Notes under the pieces: model-generated
The model's input: only the letters and a program-made list of their open reading frames with translations
Database searches by the model: none
Told to the model about the DNA's origin: nothing
Part shown: one piece after another, positions 22,321-32,632 of the stretch
How the letters are laid out: each line of letters starts with the position of its first letter
How positions within the stretch are numbered: the first letter of the stretch is position 1
Assembly: GCF_019649055.1 (NCBI RefSeq)
Contig: NW_026570342.1
Location: 1-64,000, forward strand
Reading direction: 5' to 3'
Length of the DNA: 64,000 bases
Origin: Paramacrobiotus metropolitanus
Taxonomy: Eukaryota; Tardigrada; Eutardigrada; Parachela; Macrobiotidae
Program-made: the position numbers and the translations under genes

Positions 22321-24489
22321 TGCCTCTGGGCGGGAATCCGAGCTCCTGCGAAGGATGCTCCGACTCGGTACCGCACCAGTACCGCACAACTCTCCAGTCG
22401 GACCCAATGTGGGGTCGCTGGTACGCGTCCTCTGGCAGTGGGAGTCCGGTGTCTGGTCGACCGTCCCTTCTTCACTTCCGAACCCATGAGTGGAAGCCAC
22501 TCACGGCCGAAAATCCGGAAGCCGCTCGGGCGTTTCGTTGGACCGGTGATGCTTCTATTGGCTGGCTTCTTGCTTCTGTTGGCAACGGAGAACAATGTGA
22601 AAGACAAATGTAATGAAAGTTGTATGCAGCGCGAAAGAAAATATGAAATAAAGTTTAATCACAATTCCAGTGAGCAAAAGGGGTTACAAAAACAGATCTG
22701 TTAAAGAGATCGAACTAGAAAAATACATTCCGTTTGTTAGGAGAAATGCTAGAAAAATGCAAAAATCTGTCCGGGGGTCCTATTCCGACTAGGATGACGT
22801 CCACGGGGCAGTTAAGTCTCCACGGGGTCTCCTGTCCACTTTCATCCGGTAAGGCTGGGTCCGGGGCATCAGTTCCCGAGTTACCCGTCGTAACCGGTTA
22901 CATTCGCCGAGGTCGGGTAAGCACGGTTAAACACTTATTTCCGACTCGTATCCGTCCGTCGGGGTGGAGAGGCACTGTTGCGGTTGCAAATGCCGAGGCA
23001 TCCTCTCTGAATGGGGAATGGAACCGAGGTCGGTTTGACCAAGGTCGGCCTACCGGTAAGTCGACCGGCGGCTAGGGGGAATTCGGCTATGTTCCGAATT
23101 GCTAAAGTCCAGGTCGGAAAAAGCTGTATGTGAGTCATGCGGCCTGTGTGGTCGTCATGTACAGCAGTTCCGTTCAAGAGTGGTCGGTTACAACCGTTCA
23201 ATCTGCTACCACGAGCCTGGTTTGGAGCTATCCGAGTCGAACTGGCTCGAAGGTCCGCTCGGAATTCATAAGTTTCTTCGGCGGAGGTATCATGTCGACT
23301 TCCCTCCGATTCGTTCTGTTGTTATCCGACCTTTTGTCGAGGTCGGTCGTCCTATCCGCCGGTGGTCGACTAGGGTTAACCTGCAATGACATGCCCATGT
23401 GGGGCTAAACAAGTTCCTTCAAGTCGAATTCGTACACTGCAGATAGTTATCGTTCTTCTTCCGTCATGTTGACTAAGTTGCCGACTTGCGACATGTGGTC
23501 GGTTATGGTCGACTTCGGGAGGTTGGATGAACTATGTTTCCATCCGTCCGAAGGTCGGATTTTTGCGCTGGGAGGTCGGTTCTCGACTTCTAACTGCCTT
23601 TGCCGACTTGTTGTCGTGTCCTTCCGACTTCTGTGCGGTCACTTCCGACCTCGGCTTGAGGTCGGATGTCCATGTCCAAGTTCGGAGGTCGGCTATTTTT
23701 CGAGTTCCTCAGGTCGGAAAAACTTTGTGTTTTATCCGACGAAAGGCTAAGTTCTTCCACTGGGGGGTCGATTTCCTACTTCTAGTTGGTTTTCCGAGCT
23801 GTTGTCACGTACTTCTGACCTCCATCTAGTGGTTCTCAACTTCATTTTAGGAGTTCTGTGCGTTCGGCTACAGTTGGCCGGGTCCTTGGTGTCAGGACAT
23901 CCTACGGTCAGTTCGGACTGGCAGAAGGATGTTCGGCAGCACAACTCCGTTCCTTCTGTGATTTCTGACGTGAACTCCAGGTCGGATCCGAGCTACTGTT
24001 GAGGTCGGTCAATCCGAATAACTTGCTTCTGGGTCGCCGAGTCTTGCGAGGTAGGAATTTTCTTCGGCATCTGTTGGCCGAGTGACTGGCGCTTCATCAT
24101 GCCGTCGTGCTGACTTACAACACTAAGGGTCTTTGTGGCCCCGTTTGCGAAGTCGAGCTCTTTGGTTTAAACTTCATGCACATGCAAGTCCCTGAGGTCG
24201 TCAGATCCGTTTCTTCCATTCTGTTTTGTCGCGAACCTGTGACGCCTAGCCGCTTCTGTTGGGGGTAGACGACTCACGTCCACGAGGGGAAATTTTTCGT
24301 TGCCGCTGACAAAGGCCATGCTGCCACTGGTGTTGCGGCCGCATGATCCTTGTCAGCGGGGTTCGTTCGGGGGTGCAGATCGCGTATTCTAACACGGTCC
24401 GCCTAGGATGTTCCATTAAAGACCTGGGGAAGCAGGTCGCGGCGAAGTCGTTGGTACACCAGTATCCAAATCATCGTCGCTGTTCCTCT
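22321..24489 (-). other. 3' region of the giant element, no ORF recognised
   Basis: About 2.2 kb. Densely populated with GGTCGG / CCGACY words, many forming short inverted pairs (for example around 23,645-23,670). No convincing frame on either strand. No clear polypurine tract at the 3' LTR border: the minus strand there reads CCGCCCAGAGGCA. Confidence 0.6.
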
Positions 24490-25423
24490 TCAGGGAATGG
24501 CAGCACGTTCAAAGGCGCGCGTAGTCGTGGTCACCGGTGAATCGGCTGGTTTACCCGATATCGCTCGAGGGAGACTGCGGTTGATCTCCAGGTACAGAGC
24601 CTGTAGGTCTGGATTCAAACGGAGAATCCGGTTGAGTTGCCACGTAACTACTGCCAGCTTCCATCCATTCTCCATAGTCGACTTCTGTTGGCCGCTATGG
24701 TCGACCTGTGTGGTCGGCCATGATATCGATTTCTCGTTAGTCGATCTGGCTATCGTTCCCAAAGCCAACTTGTATAGTCGGCTTGCACAACCGACCTGTG
24801 TGGTCGGCTGATGCAGCTATGTCCGCAATGTCTCCAAATTGTGAGTGAGGTACAAAGTCGAACTTTGTGGTCGGCTCAAGTACGCGTGATCAAATCCGAG
24901 TTTTTCCTGCTCTGTTGGCGGCTCGGCCGAGGGATTTCCGCTGTTTACAGTGGTGAAGGCTGCTCGGCTACCCGGTTCCGAAGTTGGCCACGGGTGCTTG
25001 GCAAACATGGCGTGGAACGCGCGCAGCGACGTGTTCCGCGCCATGTTAGCGTAATCCTCTCGGTTTCTTCTCCGGAGTCAGGTTGGCCGGAGTAATCTCC
25101 ATGTAACGCGGATTGGGGCTGTTGTTGGCTCCGATGGTCGCAGAACGTGGTTGACGATCTGCTTTGTTAGCAGATGTGGTTACCATCTGTTTTTGCCATG
25201 CTGGGGGAACTGGGGTCGGTTGCCCAGTTCGTTCCAGGGGATTCCTTGGGGGACGTAGCGGTACGGTGAAAGAACCGAAATACCCAGGTCTGACCACACG
25301 TTTCCGGGTCCGACCAAAGAATCCGGCCGACTTGTGTAGTCGACTTTCTGGCAAAGTTGTCGTTAACGTCCGCCGCGTACATGGTTGGTCGGTTTCCATG
25401 AAAAGAACTAAAGAAGTATCCAT
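24490..25423 (-). pseudogene. Decayed coding segment in the 3' region of the giant element
   Basis: A chain of minus-strand frames. 25,423-25,046 has PPRNPLERTGQPTPVPPAW and PRYMEITPANLTPEKKPRG. In another frame, 25,044-24,490 has LRAFHAMFAKHPW and WQLNRILRLNPDLQALYLE, interrupted by a TAG at 24,817-24,819. PTTQVG and PTTQVD linkers like those in the accessory proteins occur twice. I infer the remains of one more accessory protein. Confidence 0.45.
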
Positions 25424-25564
25424 TCCGAAGTCGTTTCTCGACGGTGCTGTTTCTCAGCTGGACTGTTTCTCAGTCAGATCGGTTCTCGACCGTGCCGTTT
25501 CTCGGCAATGAATCCTTGAAGTTATTTCCAATAGGGGATCGAGTTCCAGTGTGGGAACTCGACC

Positions 25565-26510
25565 TTAACTGAGTGGAACTTCAACGGGTTTATCGCCGCC
25601 GAAGTAATCTTCTTCTTCGTCATCGTCCGGGCCAGGTCGGTTATGTGGGCGGATGGTTGGGTCCTTTGGTTTACAAGTCACCGAGCCACCGCGCTGAGAC
25701 GTCTCGTCGGTCTCATCTGTTTCTTGGCCTGAACGCTCTGCTCTGCCCTTTCTCGATTCCCTGGCCGCTTGTTTGCGGAGTCGCAGCGCGTACGGTCGTG
25801 CGCCGGGTGCTATGTCATCCGACATCCAAGGTTCGTAGGGAGATGAGTTAAATCCACTAGGCAAAGTCTTCTTTTCGCGGTACCAGCTGATGAACCGAGT
25901 TGCGTCGTCGCTGGGATCTACGTGATCCTCACGAAAGGCATACTTTGTCGCATACCGTTCGTGGGTGTACAGCAGGTCGCGCATCCAGACAGCCAGGATA
26001 ACACTTCTCATCGGTGTGCCGAGTTGGGCCACGAGGGTTTCCACAGCCGCTGGTATGGCTTCGTTGTGGTACAGTCCGTACAGGGTGTAATGGCAAAAGT
26101 AACTGCCGAGTCGAGCTGCGAAAATGAATCGCAGGAATGCCGTGACTCCGTCCTGGGCCATGTCGACTTCTCCTTCCGGAAGATACTGGGTTAAATCCAG
26201 TGCTGCCCGAGCCGCGGTGATTACAAAGGCTGGGTGTGCGTGCGTGATGACGAACTGGGCGACACTCTCCAACTCGTCATGGGAGTATTCCCGAGCTCAT
26301 AGTTGGCTCGCACGTGTTCCGTCCGGGCTGTACAATGGTACATTCAGCAAGACCGGGTCGGTCATCGACGGCAACGCATTCGATCTGGTGTACGGATGTT
26401 CAACATTCGGCGCTGTGTGCGCGATCATGTTGAAGTCGGCTCGCCACTGGTGTTGTTCGAACATGCTAGTTTGTATTGGCAAATGGGAGTACGCCCAGCG
26501 ATATACGTAG
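25565..26510 (-). pseudogene. Accessory ORF 8: all-helical protein with one in-frame TGA
   Basis: The frame is open from about 26,510 to 25,565 except for a TGA at 26,297-26,299. Before it: WAYSHLPIQTSMFEQHQW and EHPYTRSNALPSMTDPVLL. After it: DELESVAQFVITHAHPAFV, TAFLRFIFAARLGSYFCHY, TPMRSVILAVWMRDLLYTHE and DATRFISWYREKKTLPSGF. The C-terminus is basic, then acidic (GPDDDEEEDYFGG). Rich in ordered helices and aromatics, unlike the low-complexity accessory frames. Capsid- or nucleoprotein-like shape is only an impression. Separated from ORF 7 by the inserted elements. Confidence 0.55.
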
Positions 26511-26607
26511 TATCATACATCATGTGCGCAAATACAATACGCGTTATCACTAATCACTAGCTTCACAAATTTTGTTAAGTTGTTCTCGATTATTAATGCT
26601 CGTACCA

Positions 26608-26875
26608 GTAATTTTTAGAAGAATTAGAAGGGATTGGACTACTGACAACACGTATCTGCTGCAAACCTGTGACATTGTACGCTACACTATTACGGTATTC
26701 CGGATACATAGTGCTGTATGTATTATGCAATGGAATTGAGTTTAGCCACGCCCACTTAACCATGGCCGATGAAAAAATTTTTTTTAAGTATACGCAAGGA
26801 TTACTCTGTGTTCCTGCAAAAAATGAAATTTTTCGGAGCCGGGAGCCGGTGCCCGGGTCATGGTAAGGCGTGACG
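26608..26875. repeat. Left terminal inverted repeat of the DNA element
   Basis: About 268 bp, imperfectly inverted relative to 29,187-29,435. Weaker similarity may extend out to 26,570. Confidence 0.78.
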
Positions 26876-28222
26876 TGAAAGTTGCAACACAATTACAATG
26901 GACGGCTGTGAGCACAAACCCGTTCGGTGCCGAAGTGCCGTGAGTACCCTGATCGTGCAGAGTATGTTCATGACTTCATGGCACCTCAACGGTTTCGCAT
27001 GCGATAAGTCACTTTGACCGCTACAACTTCGTGTCCTGCATAACCACCGCCCCATGTTATCCAAGTGACAGAATTAAAGAAAACGTTTCACTCTAGCTCC
27101 TTAATTAAGCCGGGTCACTATACCGCTTCTTTCCGGTATAAAGACACCGACTACTGCCTCCTTGGCTAACACACAACAATTCAAGCAATCAAGAATCAGA
27201 CAATGCTATCGCAAGCTCTCACAGCAGAAATCAGTCGTCATGAATGTGCATTCAGAACGCTGTTGCAGCAGCGCAGCGTAAAACAAGCAGCTCACACTTT
27301 TTCGGAACTTCAGGCAGGCATACTTAGTATCTTTGTTCGAGTACGTTTGCTGCCAGGGTAGAATCCACTCTGCAGGTTACAGGTCGCAACCACTTTGCAG
27401 GGCACGGAAACCGCATGGAACATCATCTCTCGCATCCGTGCATTTCGTGCTTTAGCGTTCTGCGTGCTGTTTCGGAACTTACTTTTCCTTCTGACTGCAG
27501 TATCATAGAAAGAAATGCATCCTAAAGCAACAAACTACAAAAATTGCAGTTTATTAACAATCTGCTGGCTGCGTATACCTAACACTGGGAACAATTTGGT
27601 ATTTGAAACTGGGAACAACGTGTTGGCCATTCTTCTAATTTTTAGTGAACAGTCTACACTGTTGACTTTACTCTCCATGACATACAGAGTCCAGTCGACA
27701 AAATAATATCAAGAAAACCTTTCAATATAAACTCATAATACGTATATCGGTAGTACCTCAAACACAAATTTGTAGCAGTAGTGTCTTGTTAACACTGTGA
27801 TAATTATCAATGGAAATAAAGAACTGTCTCCATTAGAAAACCGAATGAAAAATTTGCCCCAATTTGCATTTGAGAAACGCTGCGTATTACTCTACAGTCT
27901 ACACTACTGCGCCGGCCTTTCGTCGGTCCGGCCTCTAGAGCAGTTTTTAGTGCGCTGTTAGCATCTGTCGACTCTGACTCTGAGCGCACTTAGGCTGCGC
28001 AGCTAGTCAGCTCTCTTTGCAGTTAGCCTCATTTTGCGTAGAACAGAACATGTTTTTCCTCGTCAACTGTGCACTAACTTTGCGTCATAGTGTATTAGCA
28101 GATTATCTTATAGGCTCTGTGACCATTGATATAAATATGCGGGTAAATAATGCCGATAACTCTCTAAATCGCGATTACTTACAACACAGTTAGGTTTGAA
28201 CGATTGATAATCTCTGATCATC

Positions 28223-28639
28223 ATGAGTGCAGAGTCCCTGGGCATTTGGCAACGGAATAGGGGTCGACGCGAACTGAACTACGGGAACACGGTGCTGGTT
28301 TTGCGTGACGATGGGCAATGGTGGCTGGGATATGTTCAGGATATTGACGGCAACCACTTCTTCGTGGACTTCGATGCCAGCACCATAAATGCCCAATGGA
28401 TCCACACCACATATCTGTGGCCTCACGACTTCACTTATTGCAGCGGCCTACTGGCATTCCACCCCGGTCCATCTGCATGGGTAGCACTGCGAGACGATGG
28501 CGGTGGGCCGATGATTTTCCGACGTGCTCAGATCATCGCTGGCGATCGTGGTGATGTCGTATTTGAAGTGCGCTCGAAGCAATCTAGATTGATGAATTCA
28601 GAGGGTTTCTGCACTGTGCATCATTGCCAGATTGTTTGA
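28223..28639 (+). CDS. 138-aa WPHDF-domain protein carried by the DNA element
   Basis: It is a complete frame from ATG to TGA, opposite in strand to the host retrotransposon. A TATA-like ATATAAATA lies about 90 bases upstream (near 28,130) and an AATAAA about 50 bases downstream (near 28,689), so it looks like an intact small gene. The N-terminal half (TVLVLRDDGQWWLGYVQDI ... WIHTTYLWPHDFTYCSGLL) matches the exon at 7402-7796. The second half (AFHPGPSAWVALRDDGGGP ... CTVHHCQIV) repeats a similar pattern (V-A-L-R-D-D-G). A chromatin-reader-like fold is a guess from pattern only. Confidence 0.7.
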   Translation: MSAESLGIWQRNRGRRELNYGNTVLVLRDDGQWWLGYVQDIDGNHFFVDFDASTINAQWIHTTYLWPHDFTYCSGLLAFHPGPSAWVALRDDGGGPMIFRRAQIIAGDRGDVVFEVRSKQSRLMNSEGFCTVHHCQIV

Positions 28640-28845
28640 CTCTAAGTTTTGGGTTGCCCCGTTGCAGTACCAGTGTATTCAGCTGAGAATAAATATGTGG
28701 TTTACGACTAAACGATGCCTTGGTCTCACAACCCGTATAGACGATATAGTAGTTATACCAACAATCATCACCGTATTCATACGAATGCAATTCAGTCAGT
28801 TGGACTGTATTGTTCGATGGCTTGAAACTGTTATACTCGTAGTAT

Positions 28846-28912
28846 TAATTGGAGCCAGATGTCATTGCTGTGGTGCAATGCACCACAGTAATGGCATCAG
28901 GCTCCAATTAAT
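28846..28912. repeat. 67-bp near-perfect palindrome
   Basis: TTAATTGGAGCC at the left end is inverted at the right end (GGCTCCAATTAA); 30 of 33 pairs match, with a loop of about one base. It lies 200 bases past the 138-aa gene. Confidence 0.85.
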
Positions 28913-29186
28913 GACAGTGATGTTCGCGCCACATACCACGTACACCGCATGAAGGAGTAAGTGTGTGCTGGTGCAGCAAAGTATTTTTTCTTACTTTTCG
29001 GCGATTTTCTTTAACCCTAAGAACTTGATTTGTTTGCACATAAGGTTGCAGTTCCACAAAAGTTTTTCAAAAGGACCACATTGTCCATGGTAACTTGCCA
29101 TTAGACAAGCACGTTTAGGTATTCTATTTGCTGTTGTCGTTGTTGTTACGCTGCATTCGTTATTCGCTAAGTACCGACTACGGTAC

Positions 29187-29435
29187 TAACCAGGGCCCGG
29201 TCACCGGCTCCCGGCTCCGAAAAATTTCAATTTTGCAGCAAGACAGAGTAATCTTTGGGTATACTTAAAAAAGTATTTTCATCGGCCATGGTTAAGTGGG
29301 CGTGGCGAAACTTAATCCCAGTGCATTAATACATACAGCACTATGTACTGGGAATACCGTAATAGTGTACCGTACAATGTCAGAGGTTTGTGACCAATAC
29401 GTGTGATCAAAGTCAGATCCTTCTAAAAATTACAG
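29187..29435. repeat. Right terminal inverted repeat of the DNA element
   Basis: About 249 bp, partner of 26,608-26,875. Sequence past the TTAA MITE (29,912-29,930, TATCGAGAAGAA) still resembles the far left flank, which suggests that the MITE landed within this arm. Confidence 0.75.
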
Positions 29436-29440
29436 TACTG

Positions 29441-29911
29441 TTAACACTCGCCCTCGTCCATGTGCCTGAGAGCACATTAATCATTCATAAATTCATGGAA
29501 CGTTACACTGGCAGTTGACTTCTTCCTGCCTAACTTGAATTCCTCGGAAAATTAGTTTGCTTTTCACTTATTCAAACTTTACGAAAAATAAATGAATCGA
29601 AAACTTTAAAACTACGAATTCCAACCACTTTCGGTTGGTGAACAAATGACAGCCTCCCAGTGTGGCAGCGGAATTTGGCATTGCTGCGAATATTTTTTGC
29701 GAAGTCCTCACTTCTTTCAAATTCAGTTTACCGAATTAAAAGTAACTCTTTCTACTTGCGTGCTTAATAAAAACGAAGAATAAAGTGTAGAAAACATTTT
29801 GGATGAATATCAGACCGTACTACACCAGATTAGGACAAATCCATGGGCTGCGCCTGCGCGGCACACAACAAAACTCCGTGTAATTAAACCATAGACGAGT
29901 GCGAGTGTTAA
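29441..29911. mobile_element. piggyBac-type MITE flanked by TTAA
   Basis: TTAA stands at both outer edges (29,441-29,444 and 29,908-29,911). The 18-bp inverted termini just inside them match at 16 of 18 positions (CACTCGCCCTCGTCCATG against CACTCGCACTCGTCTATG). The inside is AT-rich and non-coding. It is an insertion within or beside the right arm of the TIR element at 26.6-29.4 kb. Confidence 0.72.
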
Positions 29912-29916
29912 GCAAA

Positions 29917-31245
29917 TTATCGAGAAGAATTATATAGTATAGGCATCTGATATCCGGATCGGACGAGGAATTGACGAAGGTTTTCTACCATCCACCAAAT
30001 TTGTGGTCGGTAACGTTCCTCGTAGTTCATGACGTTCATAATGTGGTTCGTCCGTTCGGTGGGGTGTAGCATGACGACCTCGATTCCTTGTTGTCGAGCT
30101 CGATCATAGCGAGGGTCTTCTCGGATCGGCACTTCCACTTGTGGCAGTTGTGCCCTCTGGTCCGCTACATCAACGTCCATCTGCTCCTGTTGAGCCGCTA
30201 GTTCAGCTTGGACTTCGGCCGCCGGTTCCGCTTGTTGGGCTTCCGGCTGCTGATCGGGTGGGACAAAGTTACGCTTCGACTTATTTGTTAAGTCGACCGT
30301 AAGTCCGATTCCTGTTTCTCCCGATCCAGTACGTTTTCCTGGTGGAGCTCTAGTTGGCTCCTTTCCCGCTTCACGGATAACGGCTCGTTGCGCTTCGATT
30401 CTGTCTCGAAGATCAACTGGGCCGATCCGATGTCGAAGATCATGTCCCGCAAGGTTTTTGCTCGGTCGGCGCTGCTGCTGTTGAGTTGTCGGTTGGGTCC
30501 GAGTTCCTTGTTGGGGGATCTGCTGAGAAACAGTTGGACGGGCCTGTGTGACCACTGGCGTTGCCCTGTGTGGGATTGCCATCAACTGTTCCTGAGTTGC
30601 CGGTGTGAAGGTAACTGGCTGTTGAGTTCCGTCCGGCATATTCATCATCATCGTTATAGATGCGCCGGTCATCGGTCGGTTCGGATCTCCGACGAAAACA
30701 TCGCGTATTGTGGGAGTTAATTCTCCGACTGTCGGGAGACCCTGTGTGGGTGTCTGTACCCGAATCTTTATTTCCGGTTCGAAATCGGTTGGTGGTGGAT
30801 GGACTCGCATTGTGGCGATCTTCCTATCGACCTCCTTTATCTTCTTCTGGTCGTCAAGTTGACGTTGCAGGTCCAGCATCTGACGGTACTCGAACAGCCT
30901 ATTTGTTAGGACTGGTGGTCGAGTTTCTTCCCATCTCGGGTCGCGAGCTCGTTGTCGCTGAATTGTAGCCAGATTGTCCTGTTCATATGACTCCAGTTGG
31001 TTAATCAGGTATTCTCTGCCGGCCAGGTACCGGTATGCGCTCAAGTTGCCAGCGACAACGTTTAGGTAAAGTGCCGCCGCCTGAGCTCGGTGTTGCGCTC
31101 CGGTGCCCGAAATTCGTTCGTTCGTAAAGGATACGATGCACAGCGCGCAGGGCATTCTGTTGTTGTGCCTCGTCGCATTATCCATGCACTGTTGGCAGTC
31201 CACCGTAAAGGCTTCCGTTCGGGGCTCTTCTGTACGAGTCTGTCA
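29917..31245 (-). CDS. Accessory ORF 7: CxxC pair, coiled coil, Q/P-rich
   Basis: Open from 31,245 without an ATG. Directly upstream the minus strand reads a splice-acceptor-like CTGAC ... TTTTGTTTTGACAG, so it may be reached by splicing. Residues near the start form a CQQC ... CALC pair (13 residues apart), zinc-ribbon-like. A helical block follows (YRYLAGREYLINQLESYEQ, QMLDLQRQLDDQKKIKEVD), then Gln/Pro-rich sequence, then an aromatic end (YEERYRPQIWWMVENLRQF). It stands in the env position, but no signal peptide or membrane segment was seen. Its last codons abut the inserted elements. Confidence 0.6.
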
Positions 31246-31455
31246 AAACAAAAGTCAGCAAACCGTTTCTCGGTTGCATCCTATAATTTATACCCTATAA
31301 TTACTACGGTCGGGCCAGGTCGGTTCTCGAACTGGTCCAAGACGCCTTTGTGGTCGTCTAATGAGGTAAGTCGACTTCTGTTGGTCGATGACGTCTGTGT
31401 AGTGTCACTGGGAGGAGGTCGGTTATGCCTCTCTTCCAACGCGTTCTGCGTTTCC

Positions 31456-32085
31456 TCATTCCCGTGTGGGTACTTCTGGCGACTCAAGCCGACTTGCTTG
31501 GTGCGAATCGGTCAACTCGGTCGATTGTGCCGAGGTAGGTCGTTCCTTCGGTAAATGTCCGTAGCGGTGGGTTGACGGGTTTAAGGCGATAAACCGTTGA
31601 CAGCCTTGGGTTTTATCGGTATTTGTGGCGAATCGTTGTTGGTGGAGTGCCTTCGATATGACGAATTCTAGTTCGTCATCCAGGGAGTACTTCTTCCGTC
31701 CGGCAATTGTGTCCGGTTTGGCCTTGTATTTAAGGTCGACCAACTGCGGTTCCGTTGATGTCCACTGGAACTCAAACCGCGCTATAAGTTGGTGAAGTAT
31801 TTCTCCGCGGGTAAGTCCGTCGGGGTGCCAGGACATTTCCATGCACGCTTCAATGGCGTGTATCCATCCTTCATATGTTGAAGGAGCCGGGTCTTTCTTA
31901 GCCGGTGGGAACTCATAGTACATCCGTTTTCCGCTGGTGTATGTACGTATCAGCTTCCCAGCATGGTATCCTAGGTCGCAATAATGTCGTACGTTGTTCT
32001 GGCTGAGTTGTCGCCAGTCGCCCGTCGCCACCTTCCAATGTTGGAGGAGTTTGAAGGCGATTCTTGGTGTGGCGAATTTGTCCAC
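31456..32085 (-). pseudogene. Accessory ORF 6: probable folded domain
   Basis: Opens in the +1 frame from the segment above with no ATG. The sequence is ordered: TPRIAFKLLQHWKVATGDW, LGYHAGKLIRTYTSGKRMY, EGWIHAIEACMEMSWHPDG, EILHQLIARFEFQW and DDELEFVISKALHQQRFAT. It is more aromatic than the other accessory segments. Not recognised. Probably the C-terminal domain of the same ancestral protein as ORF 5. Confidence 0.55.
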
Positions 32086-32632
32086 GTGTAGCCAAGGCCT
32101 TCAGGGCGGTGAACGTGTACATCCATCCCGCGTCATATTCCGAGACGCTCGGCTTGGGTTTCGAGGCCGATTTAATGCCGGTGTACTTCAACCTAACGTT
32201 AGCCAATGGGGGAATGTCGTCTGGTAGGACTTCTATCATATCCTCGTGGAAGTCCGAGCGAAGTGGCTGGTGGTCGGAGTCGGGCGTCAGTGGTACTCTT
32301 TTACCGTACTGACGAGGGACGTATACTCCGCCATCATCTTCGTTACTCTTAGAATCGTCGGCCTTGTCGCCGCTATCCTTCTCTTCGGGTTGTTTAGCCG
32401 GTATCTCCGGTTCGGCCTGCTGTTGAGGTGCCGAGTTCGACGGTGGTGGAGGTTTACCTTTTCCGTCGTCGTCGTCGTCATCGTCATCTTTTGGCGATCC
32501 ATTTCCAGGTGTTCGGAAATCTTCGTCGTCTTCGTCGTCGTCATCCTCCGTTTCTTCTTCGGATGACGAGACTAGTTCTGATGACTTCGGTTCCTTCTTC
32601 TTAGCCGGCTTAGTCGACTTTATCCTGGTCGA
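31913..32632 (-). pseudogene. Accessory ORF 5 continuation beyond TAG
   Basis: It is in the same frame as the ORF above. Lysine-rich, then strongly acidic (runs of D and E encoded by GAC/GAA repeats around 32,465-32,545), proline-rich, then ordered sequence (LRSDFHEDMIEVLPDD, GWMYTFTALKALATR). The protein-like frame then shifts by +1 near 32,085 to the next segment; the remaining codons to 31,913 look random. Confidence 0.5.

Larger units (their letters stand above)
26608..29435. mobile_element. TIR DNA element of about 2.8 kb inside the giant retrotransposon
   Basis: The arms 26,608-26,875 and 29,187-29,435 are long inverted repeats. Shared landmarks in reverse-complement order are GTAATTTTTAGAAG, GACATTGTACG, CATAGTGCTGTATGTATTA, CCATGGCCGATGAAAA, ATTACTCTGT and CGGAGCCGGGAGCCGGTG. 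There is no transposase frame inside, only the small gene at 28,223. The target site is unclear: a TAC lies at both edges, and TAGTAT occurs at 26,508 and 29,935. Family unassigned. Confidence 0.78.

Noticed and set aside
22164-22613. Plus-strand frame of about 149 codons across the left LTR border
   Set aside because: It runs through the LTR into non-coding element sequence, and the LTR half is present at the other LTR with a different continuation. No protein-like structure.
26608-29435. Second LTR retrotransposon
   Set aside because: The flanking repeats are inverted, not direct, and there is no RT.
29917-31245. Envelope protein
   Set aside because: Right position, but no signal peptide, no membrane segment and no fusion-protein pattern; Gln/Pro-rich instead.
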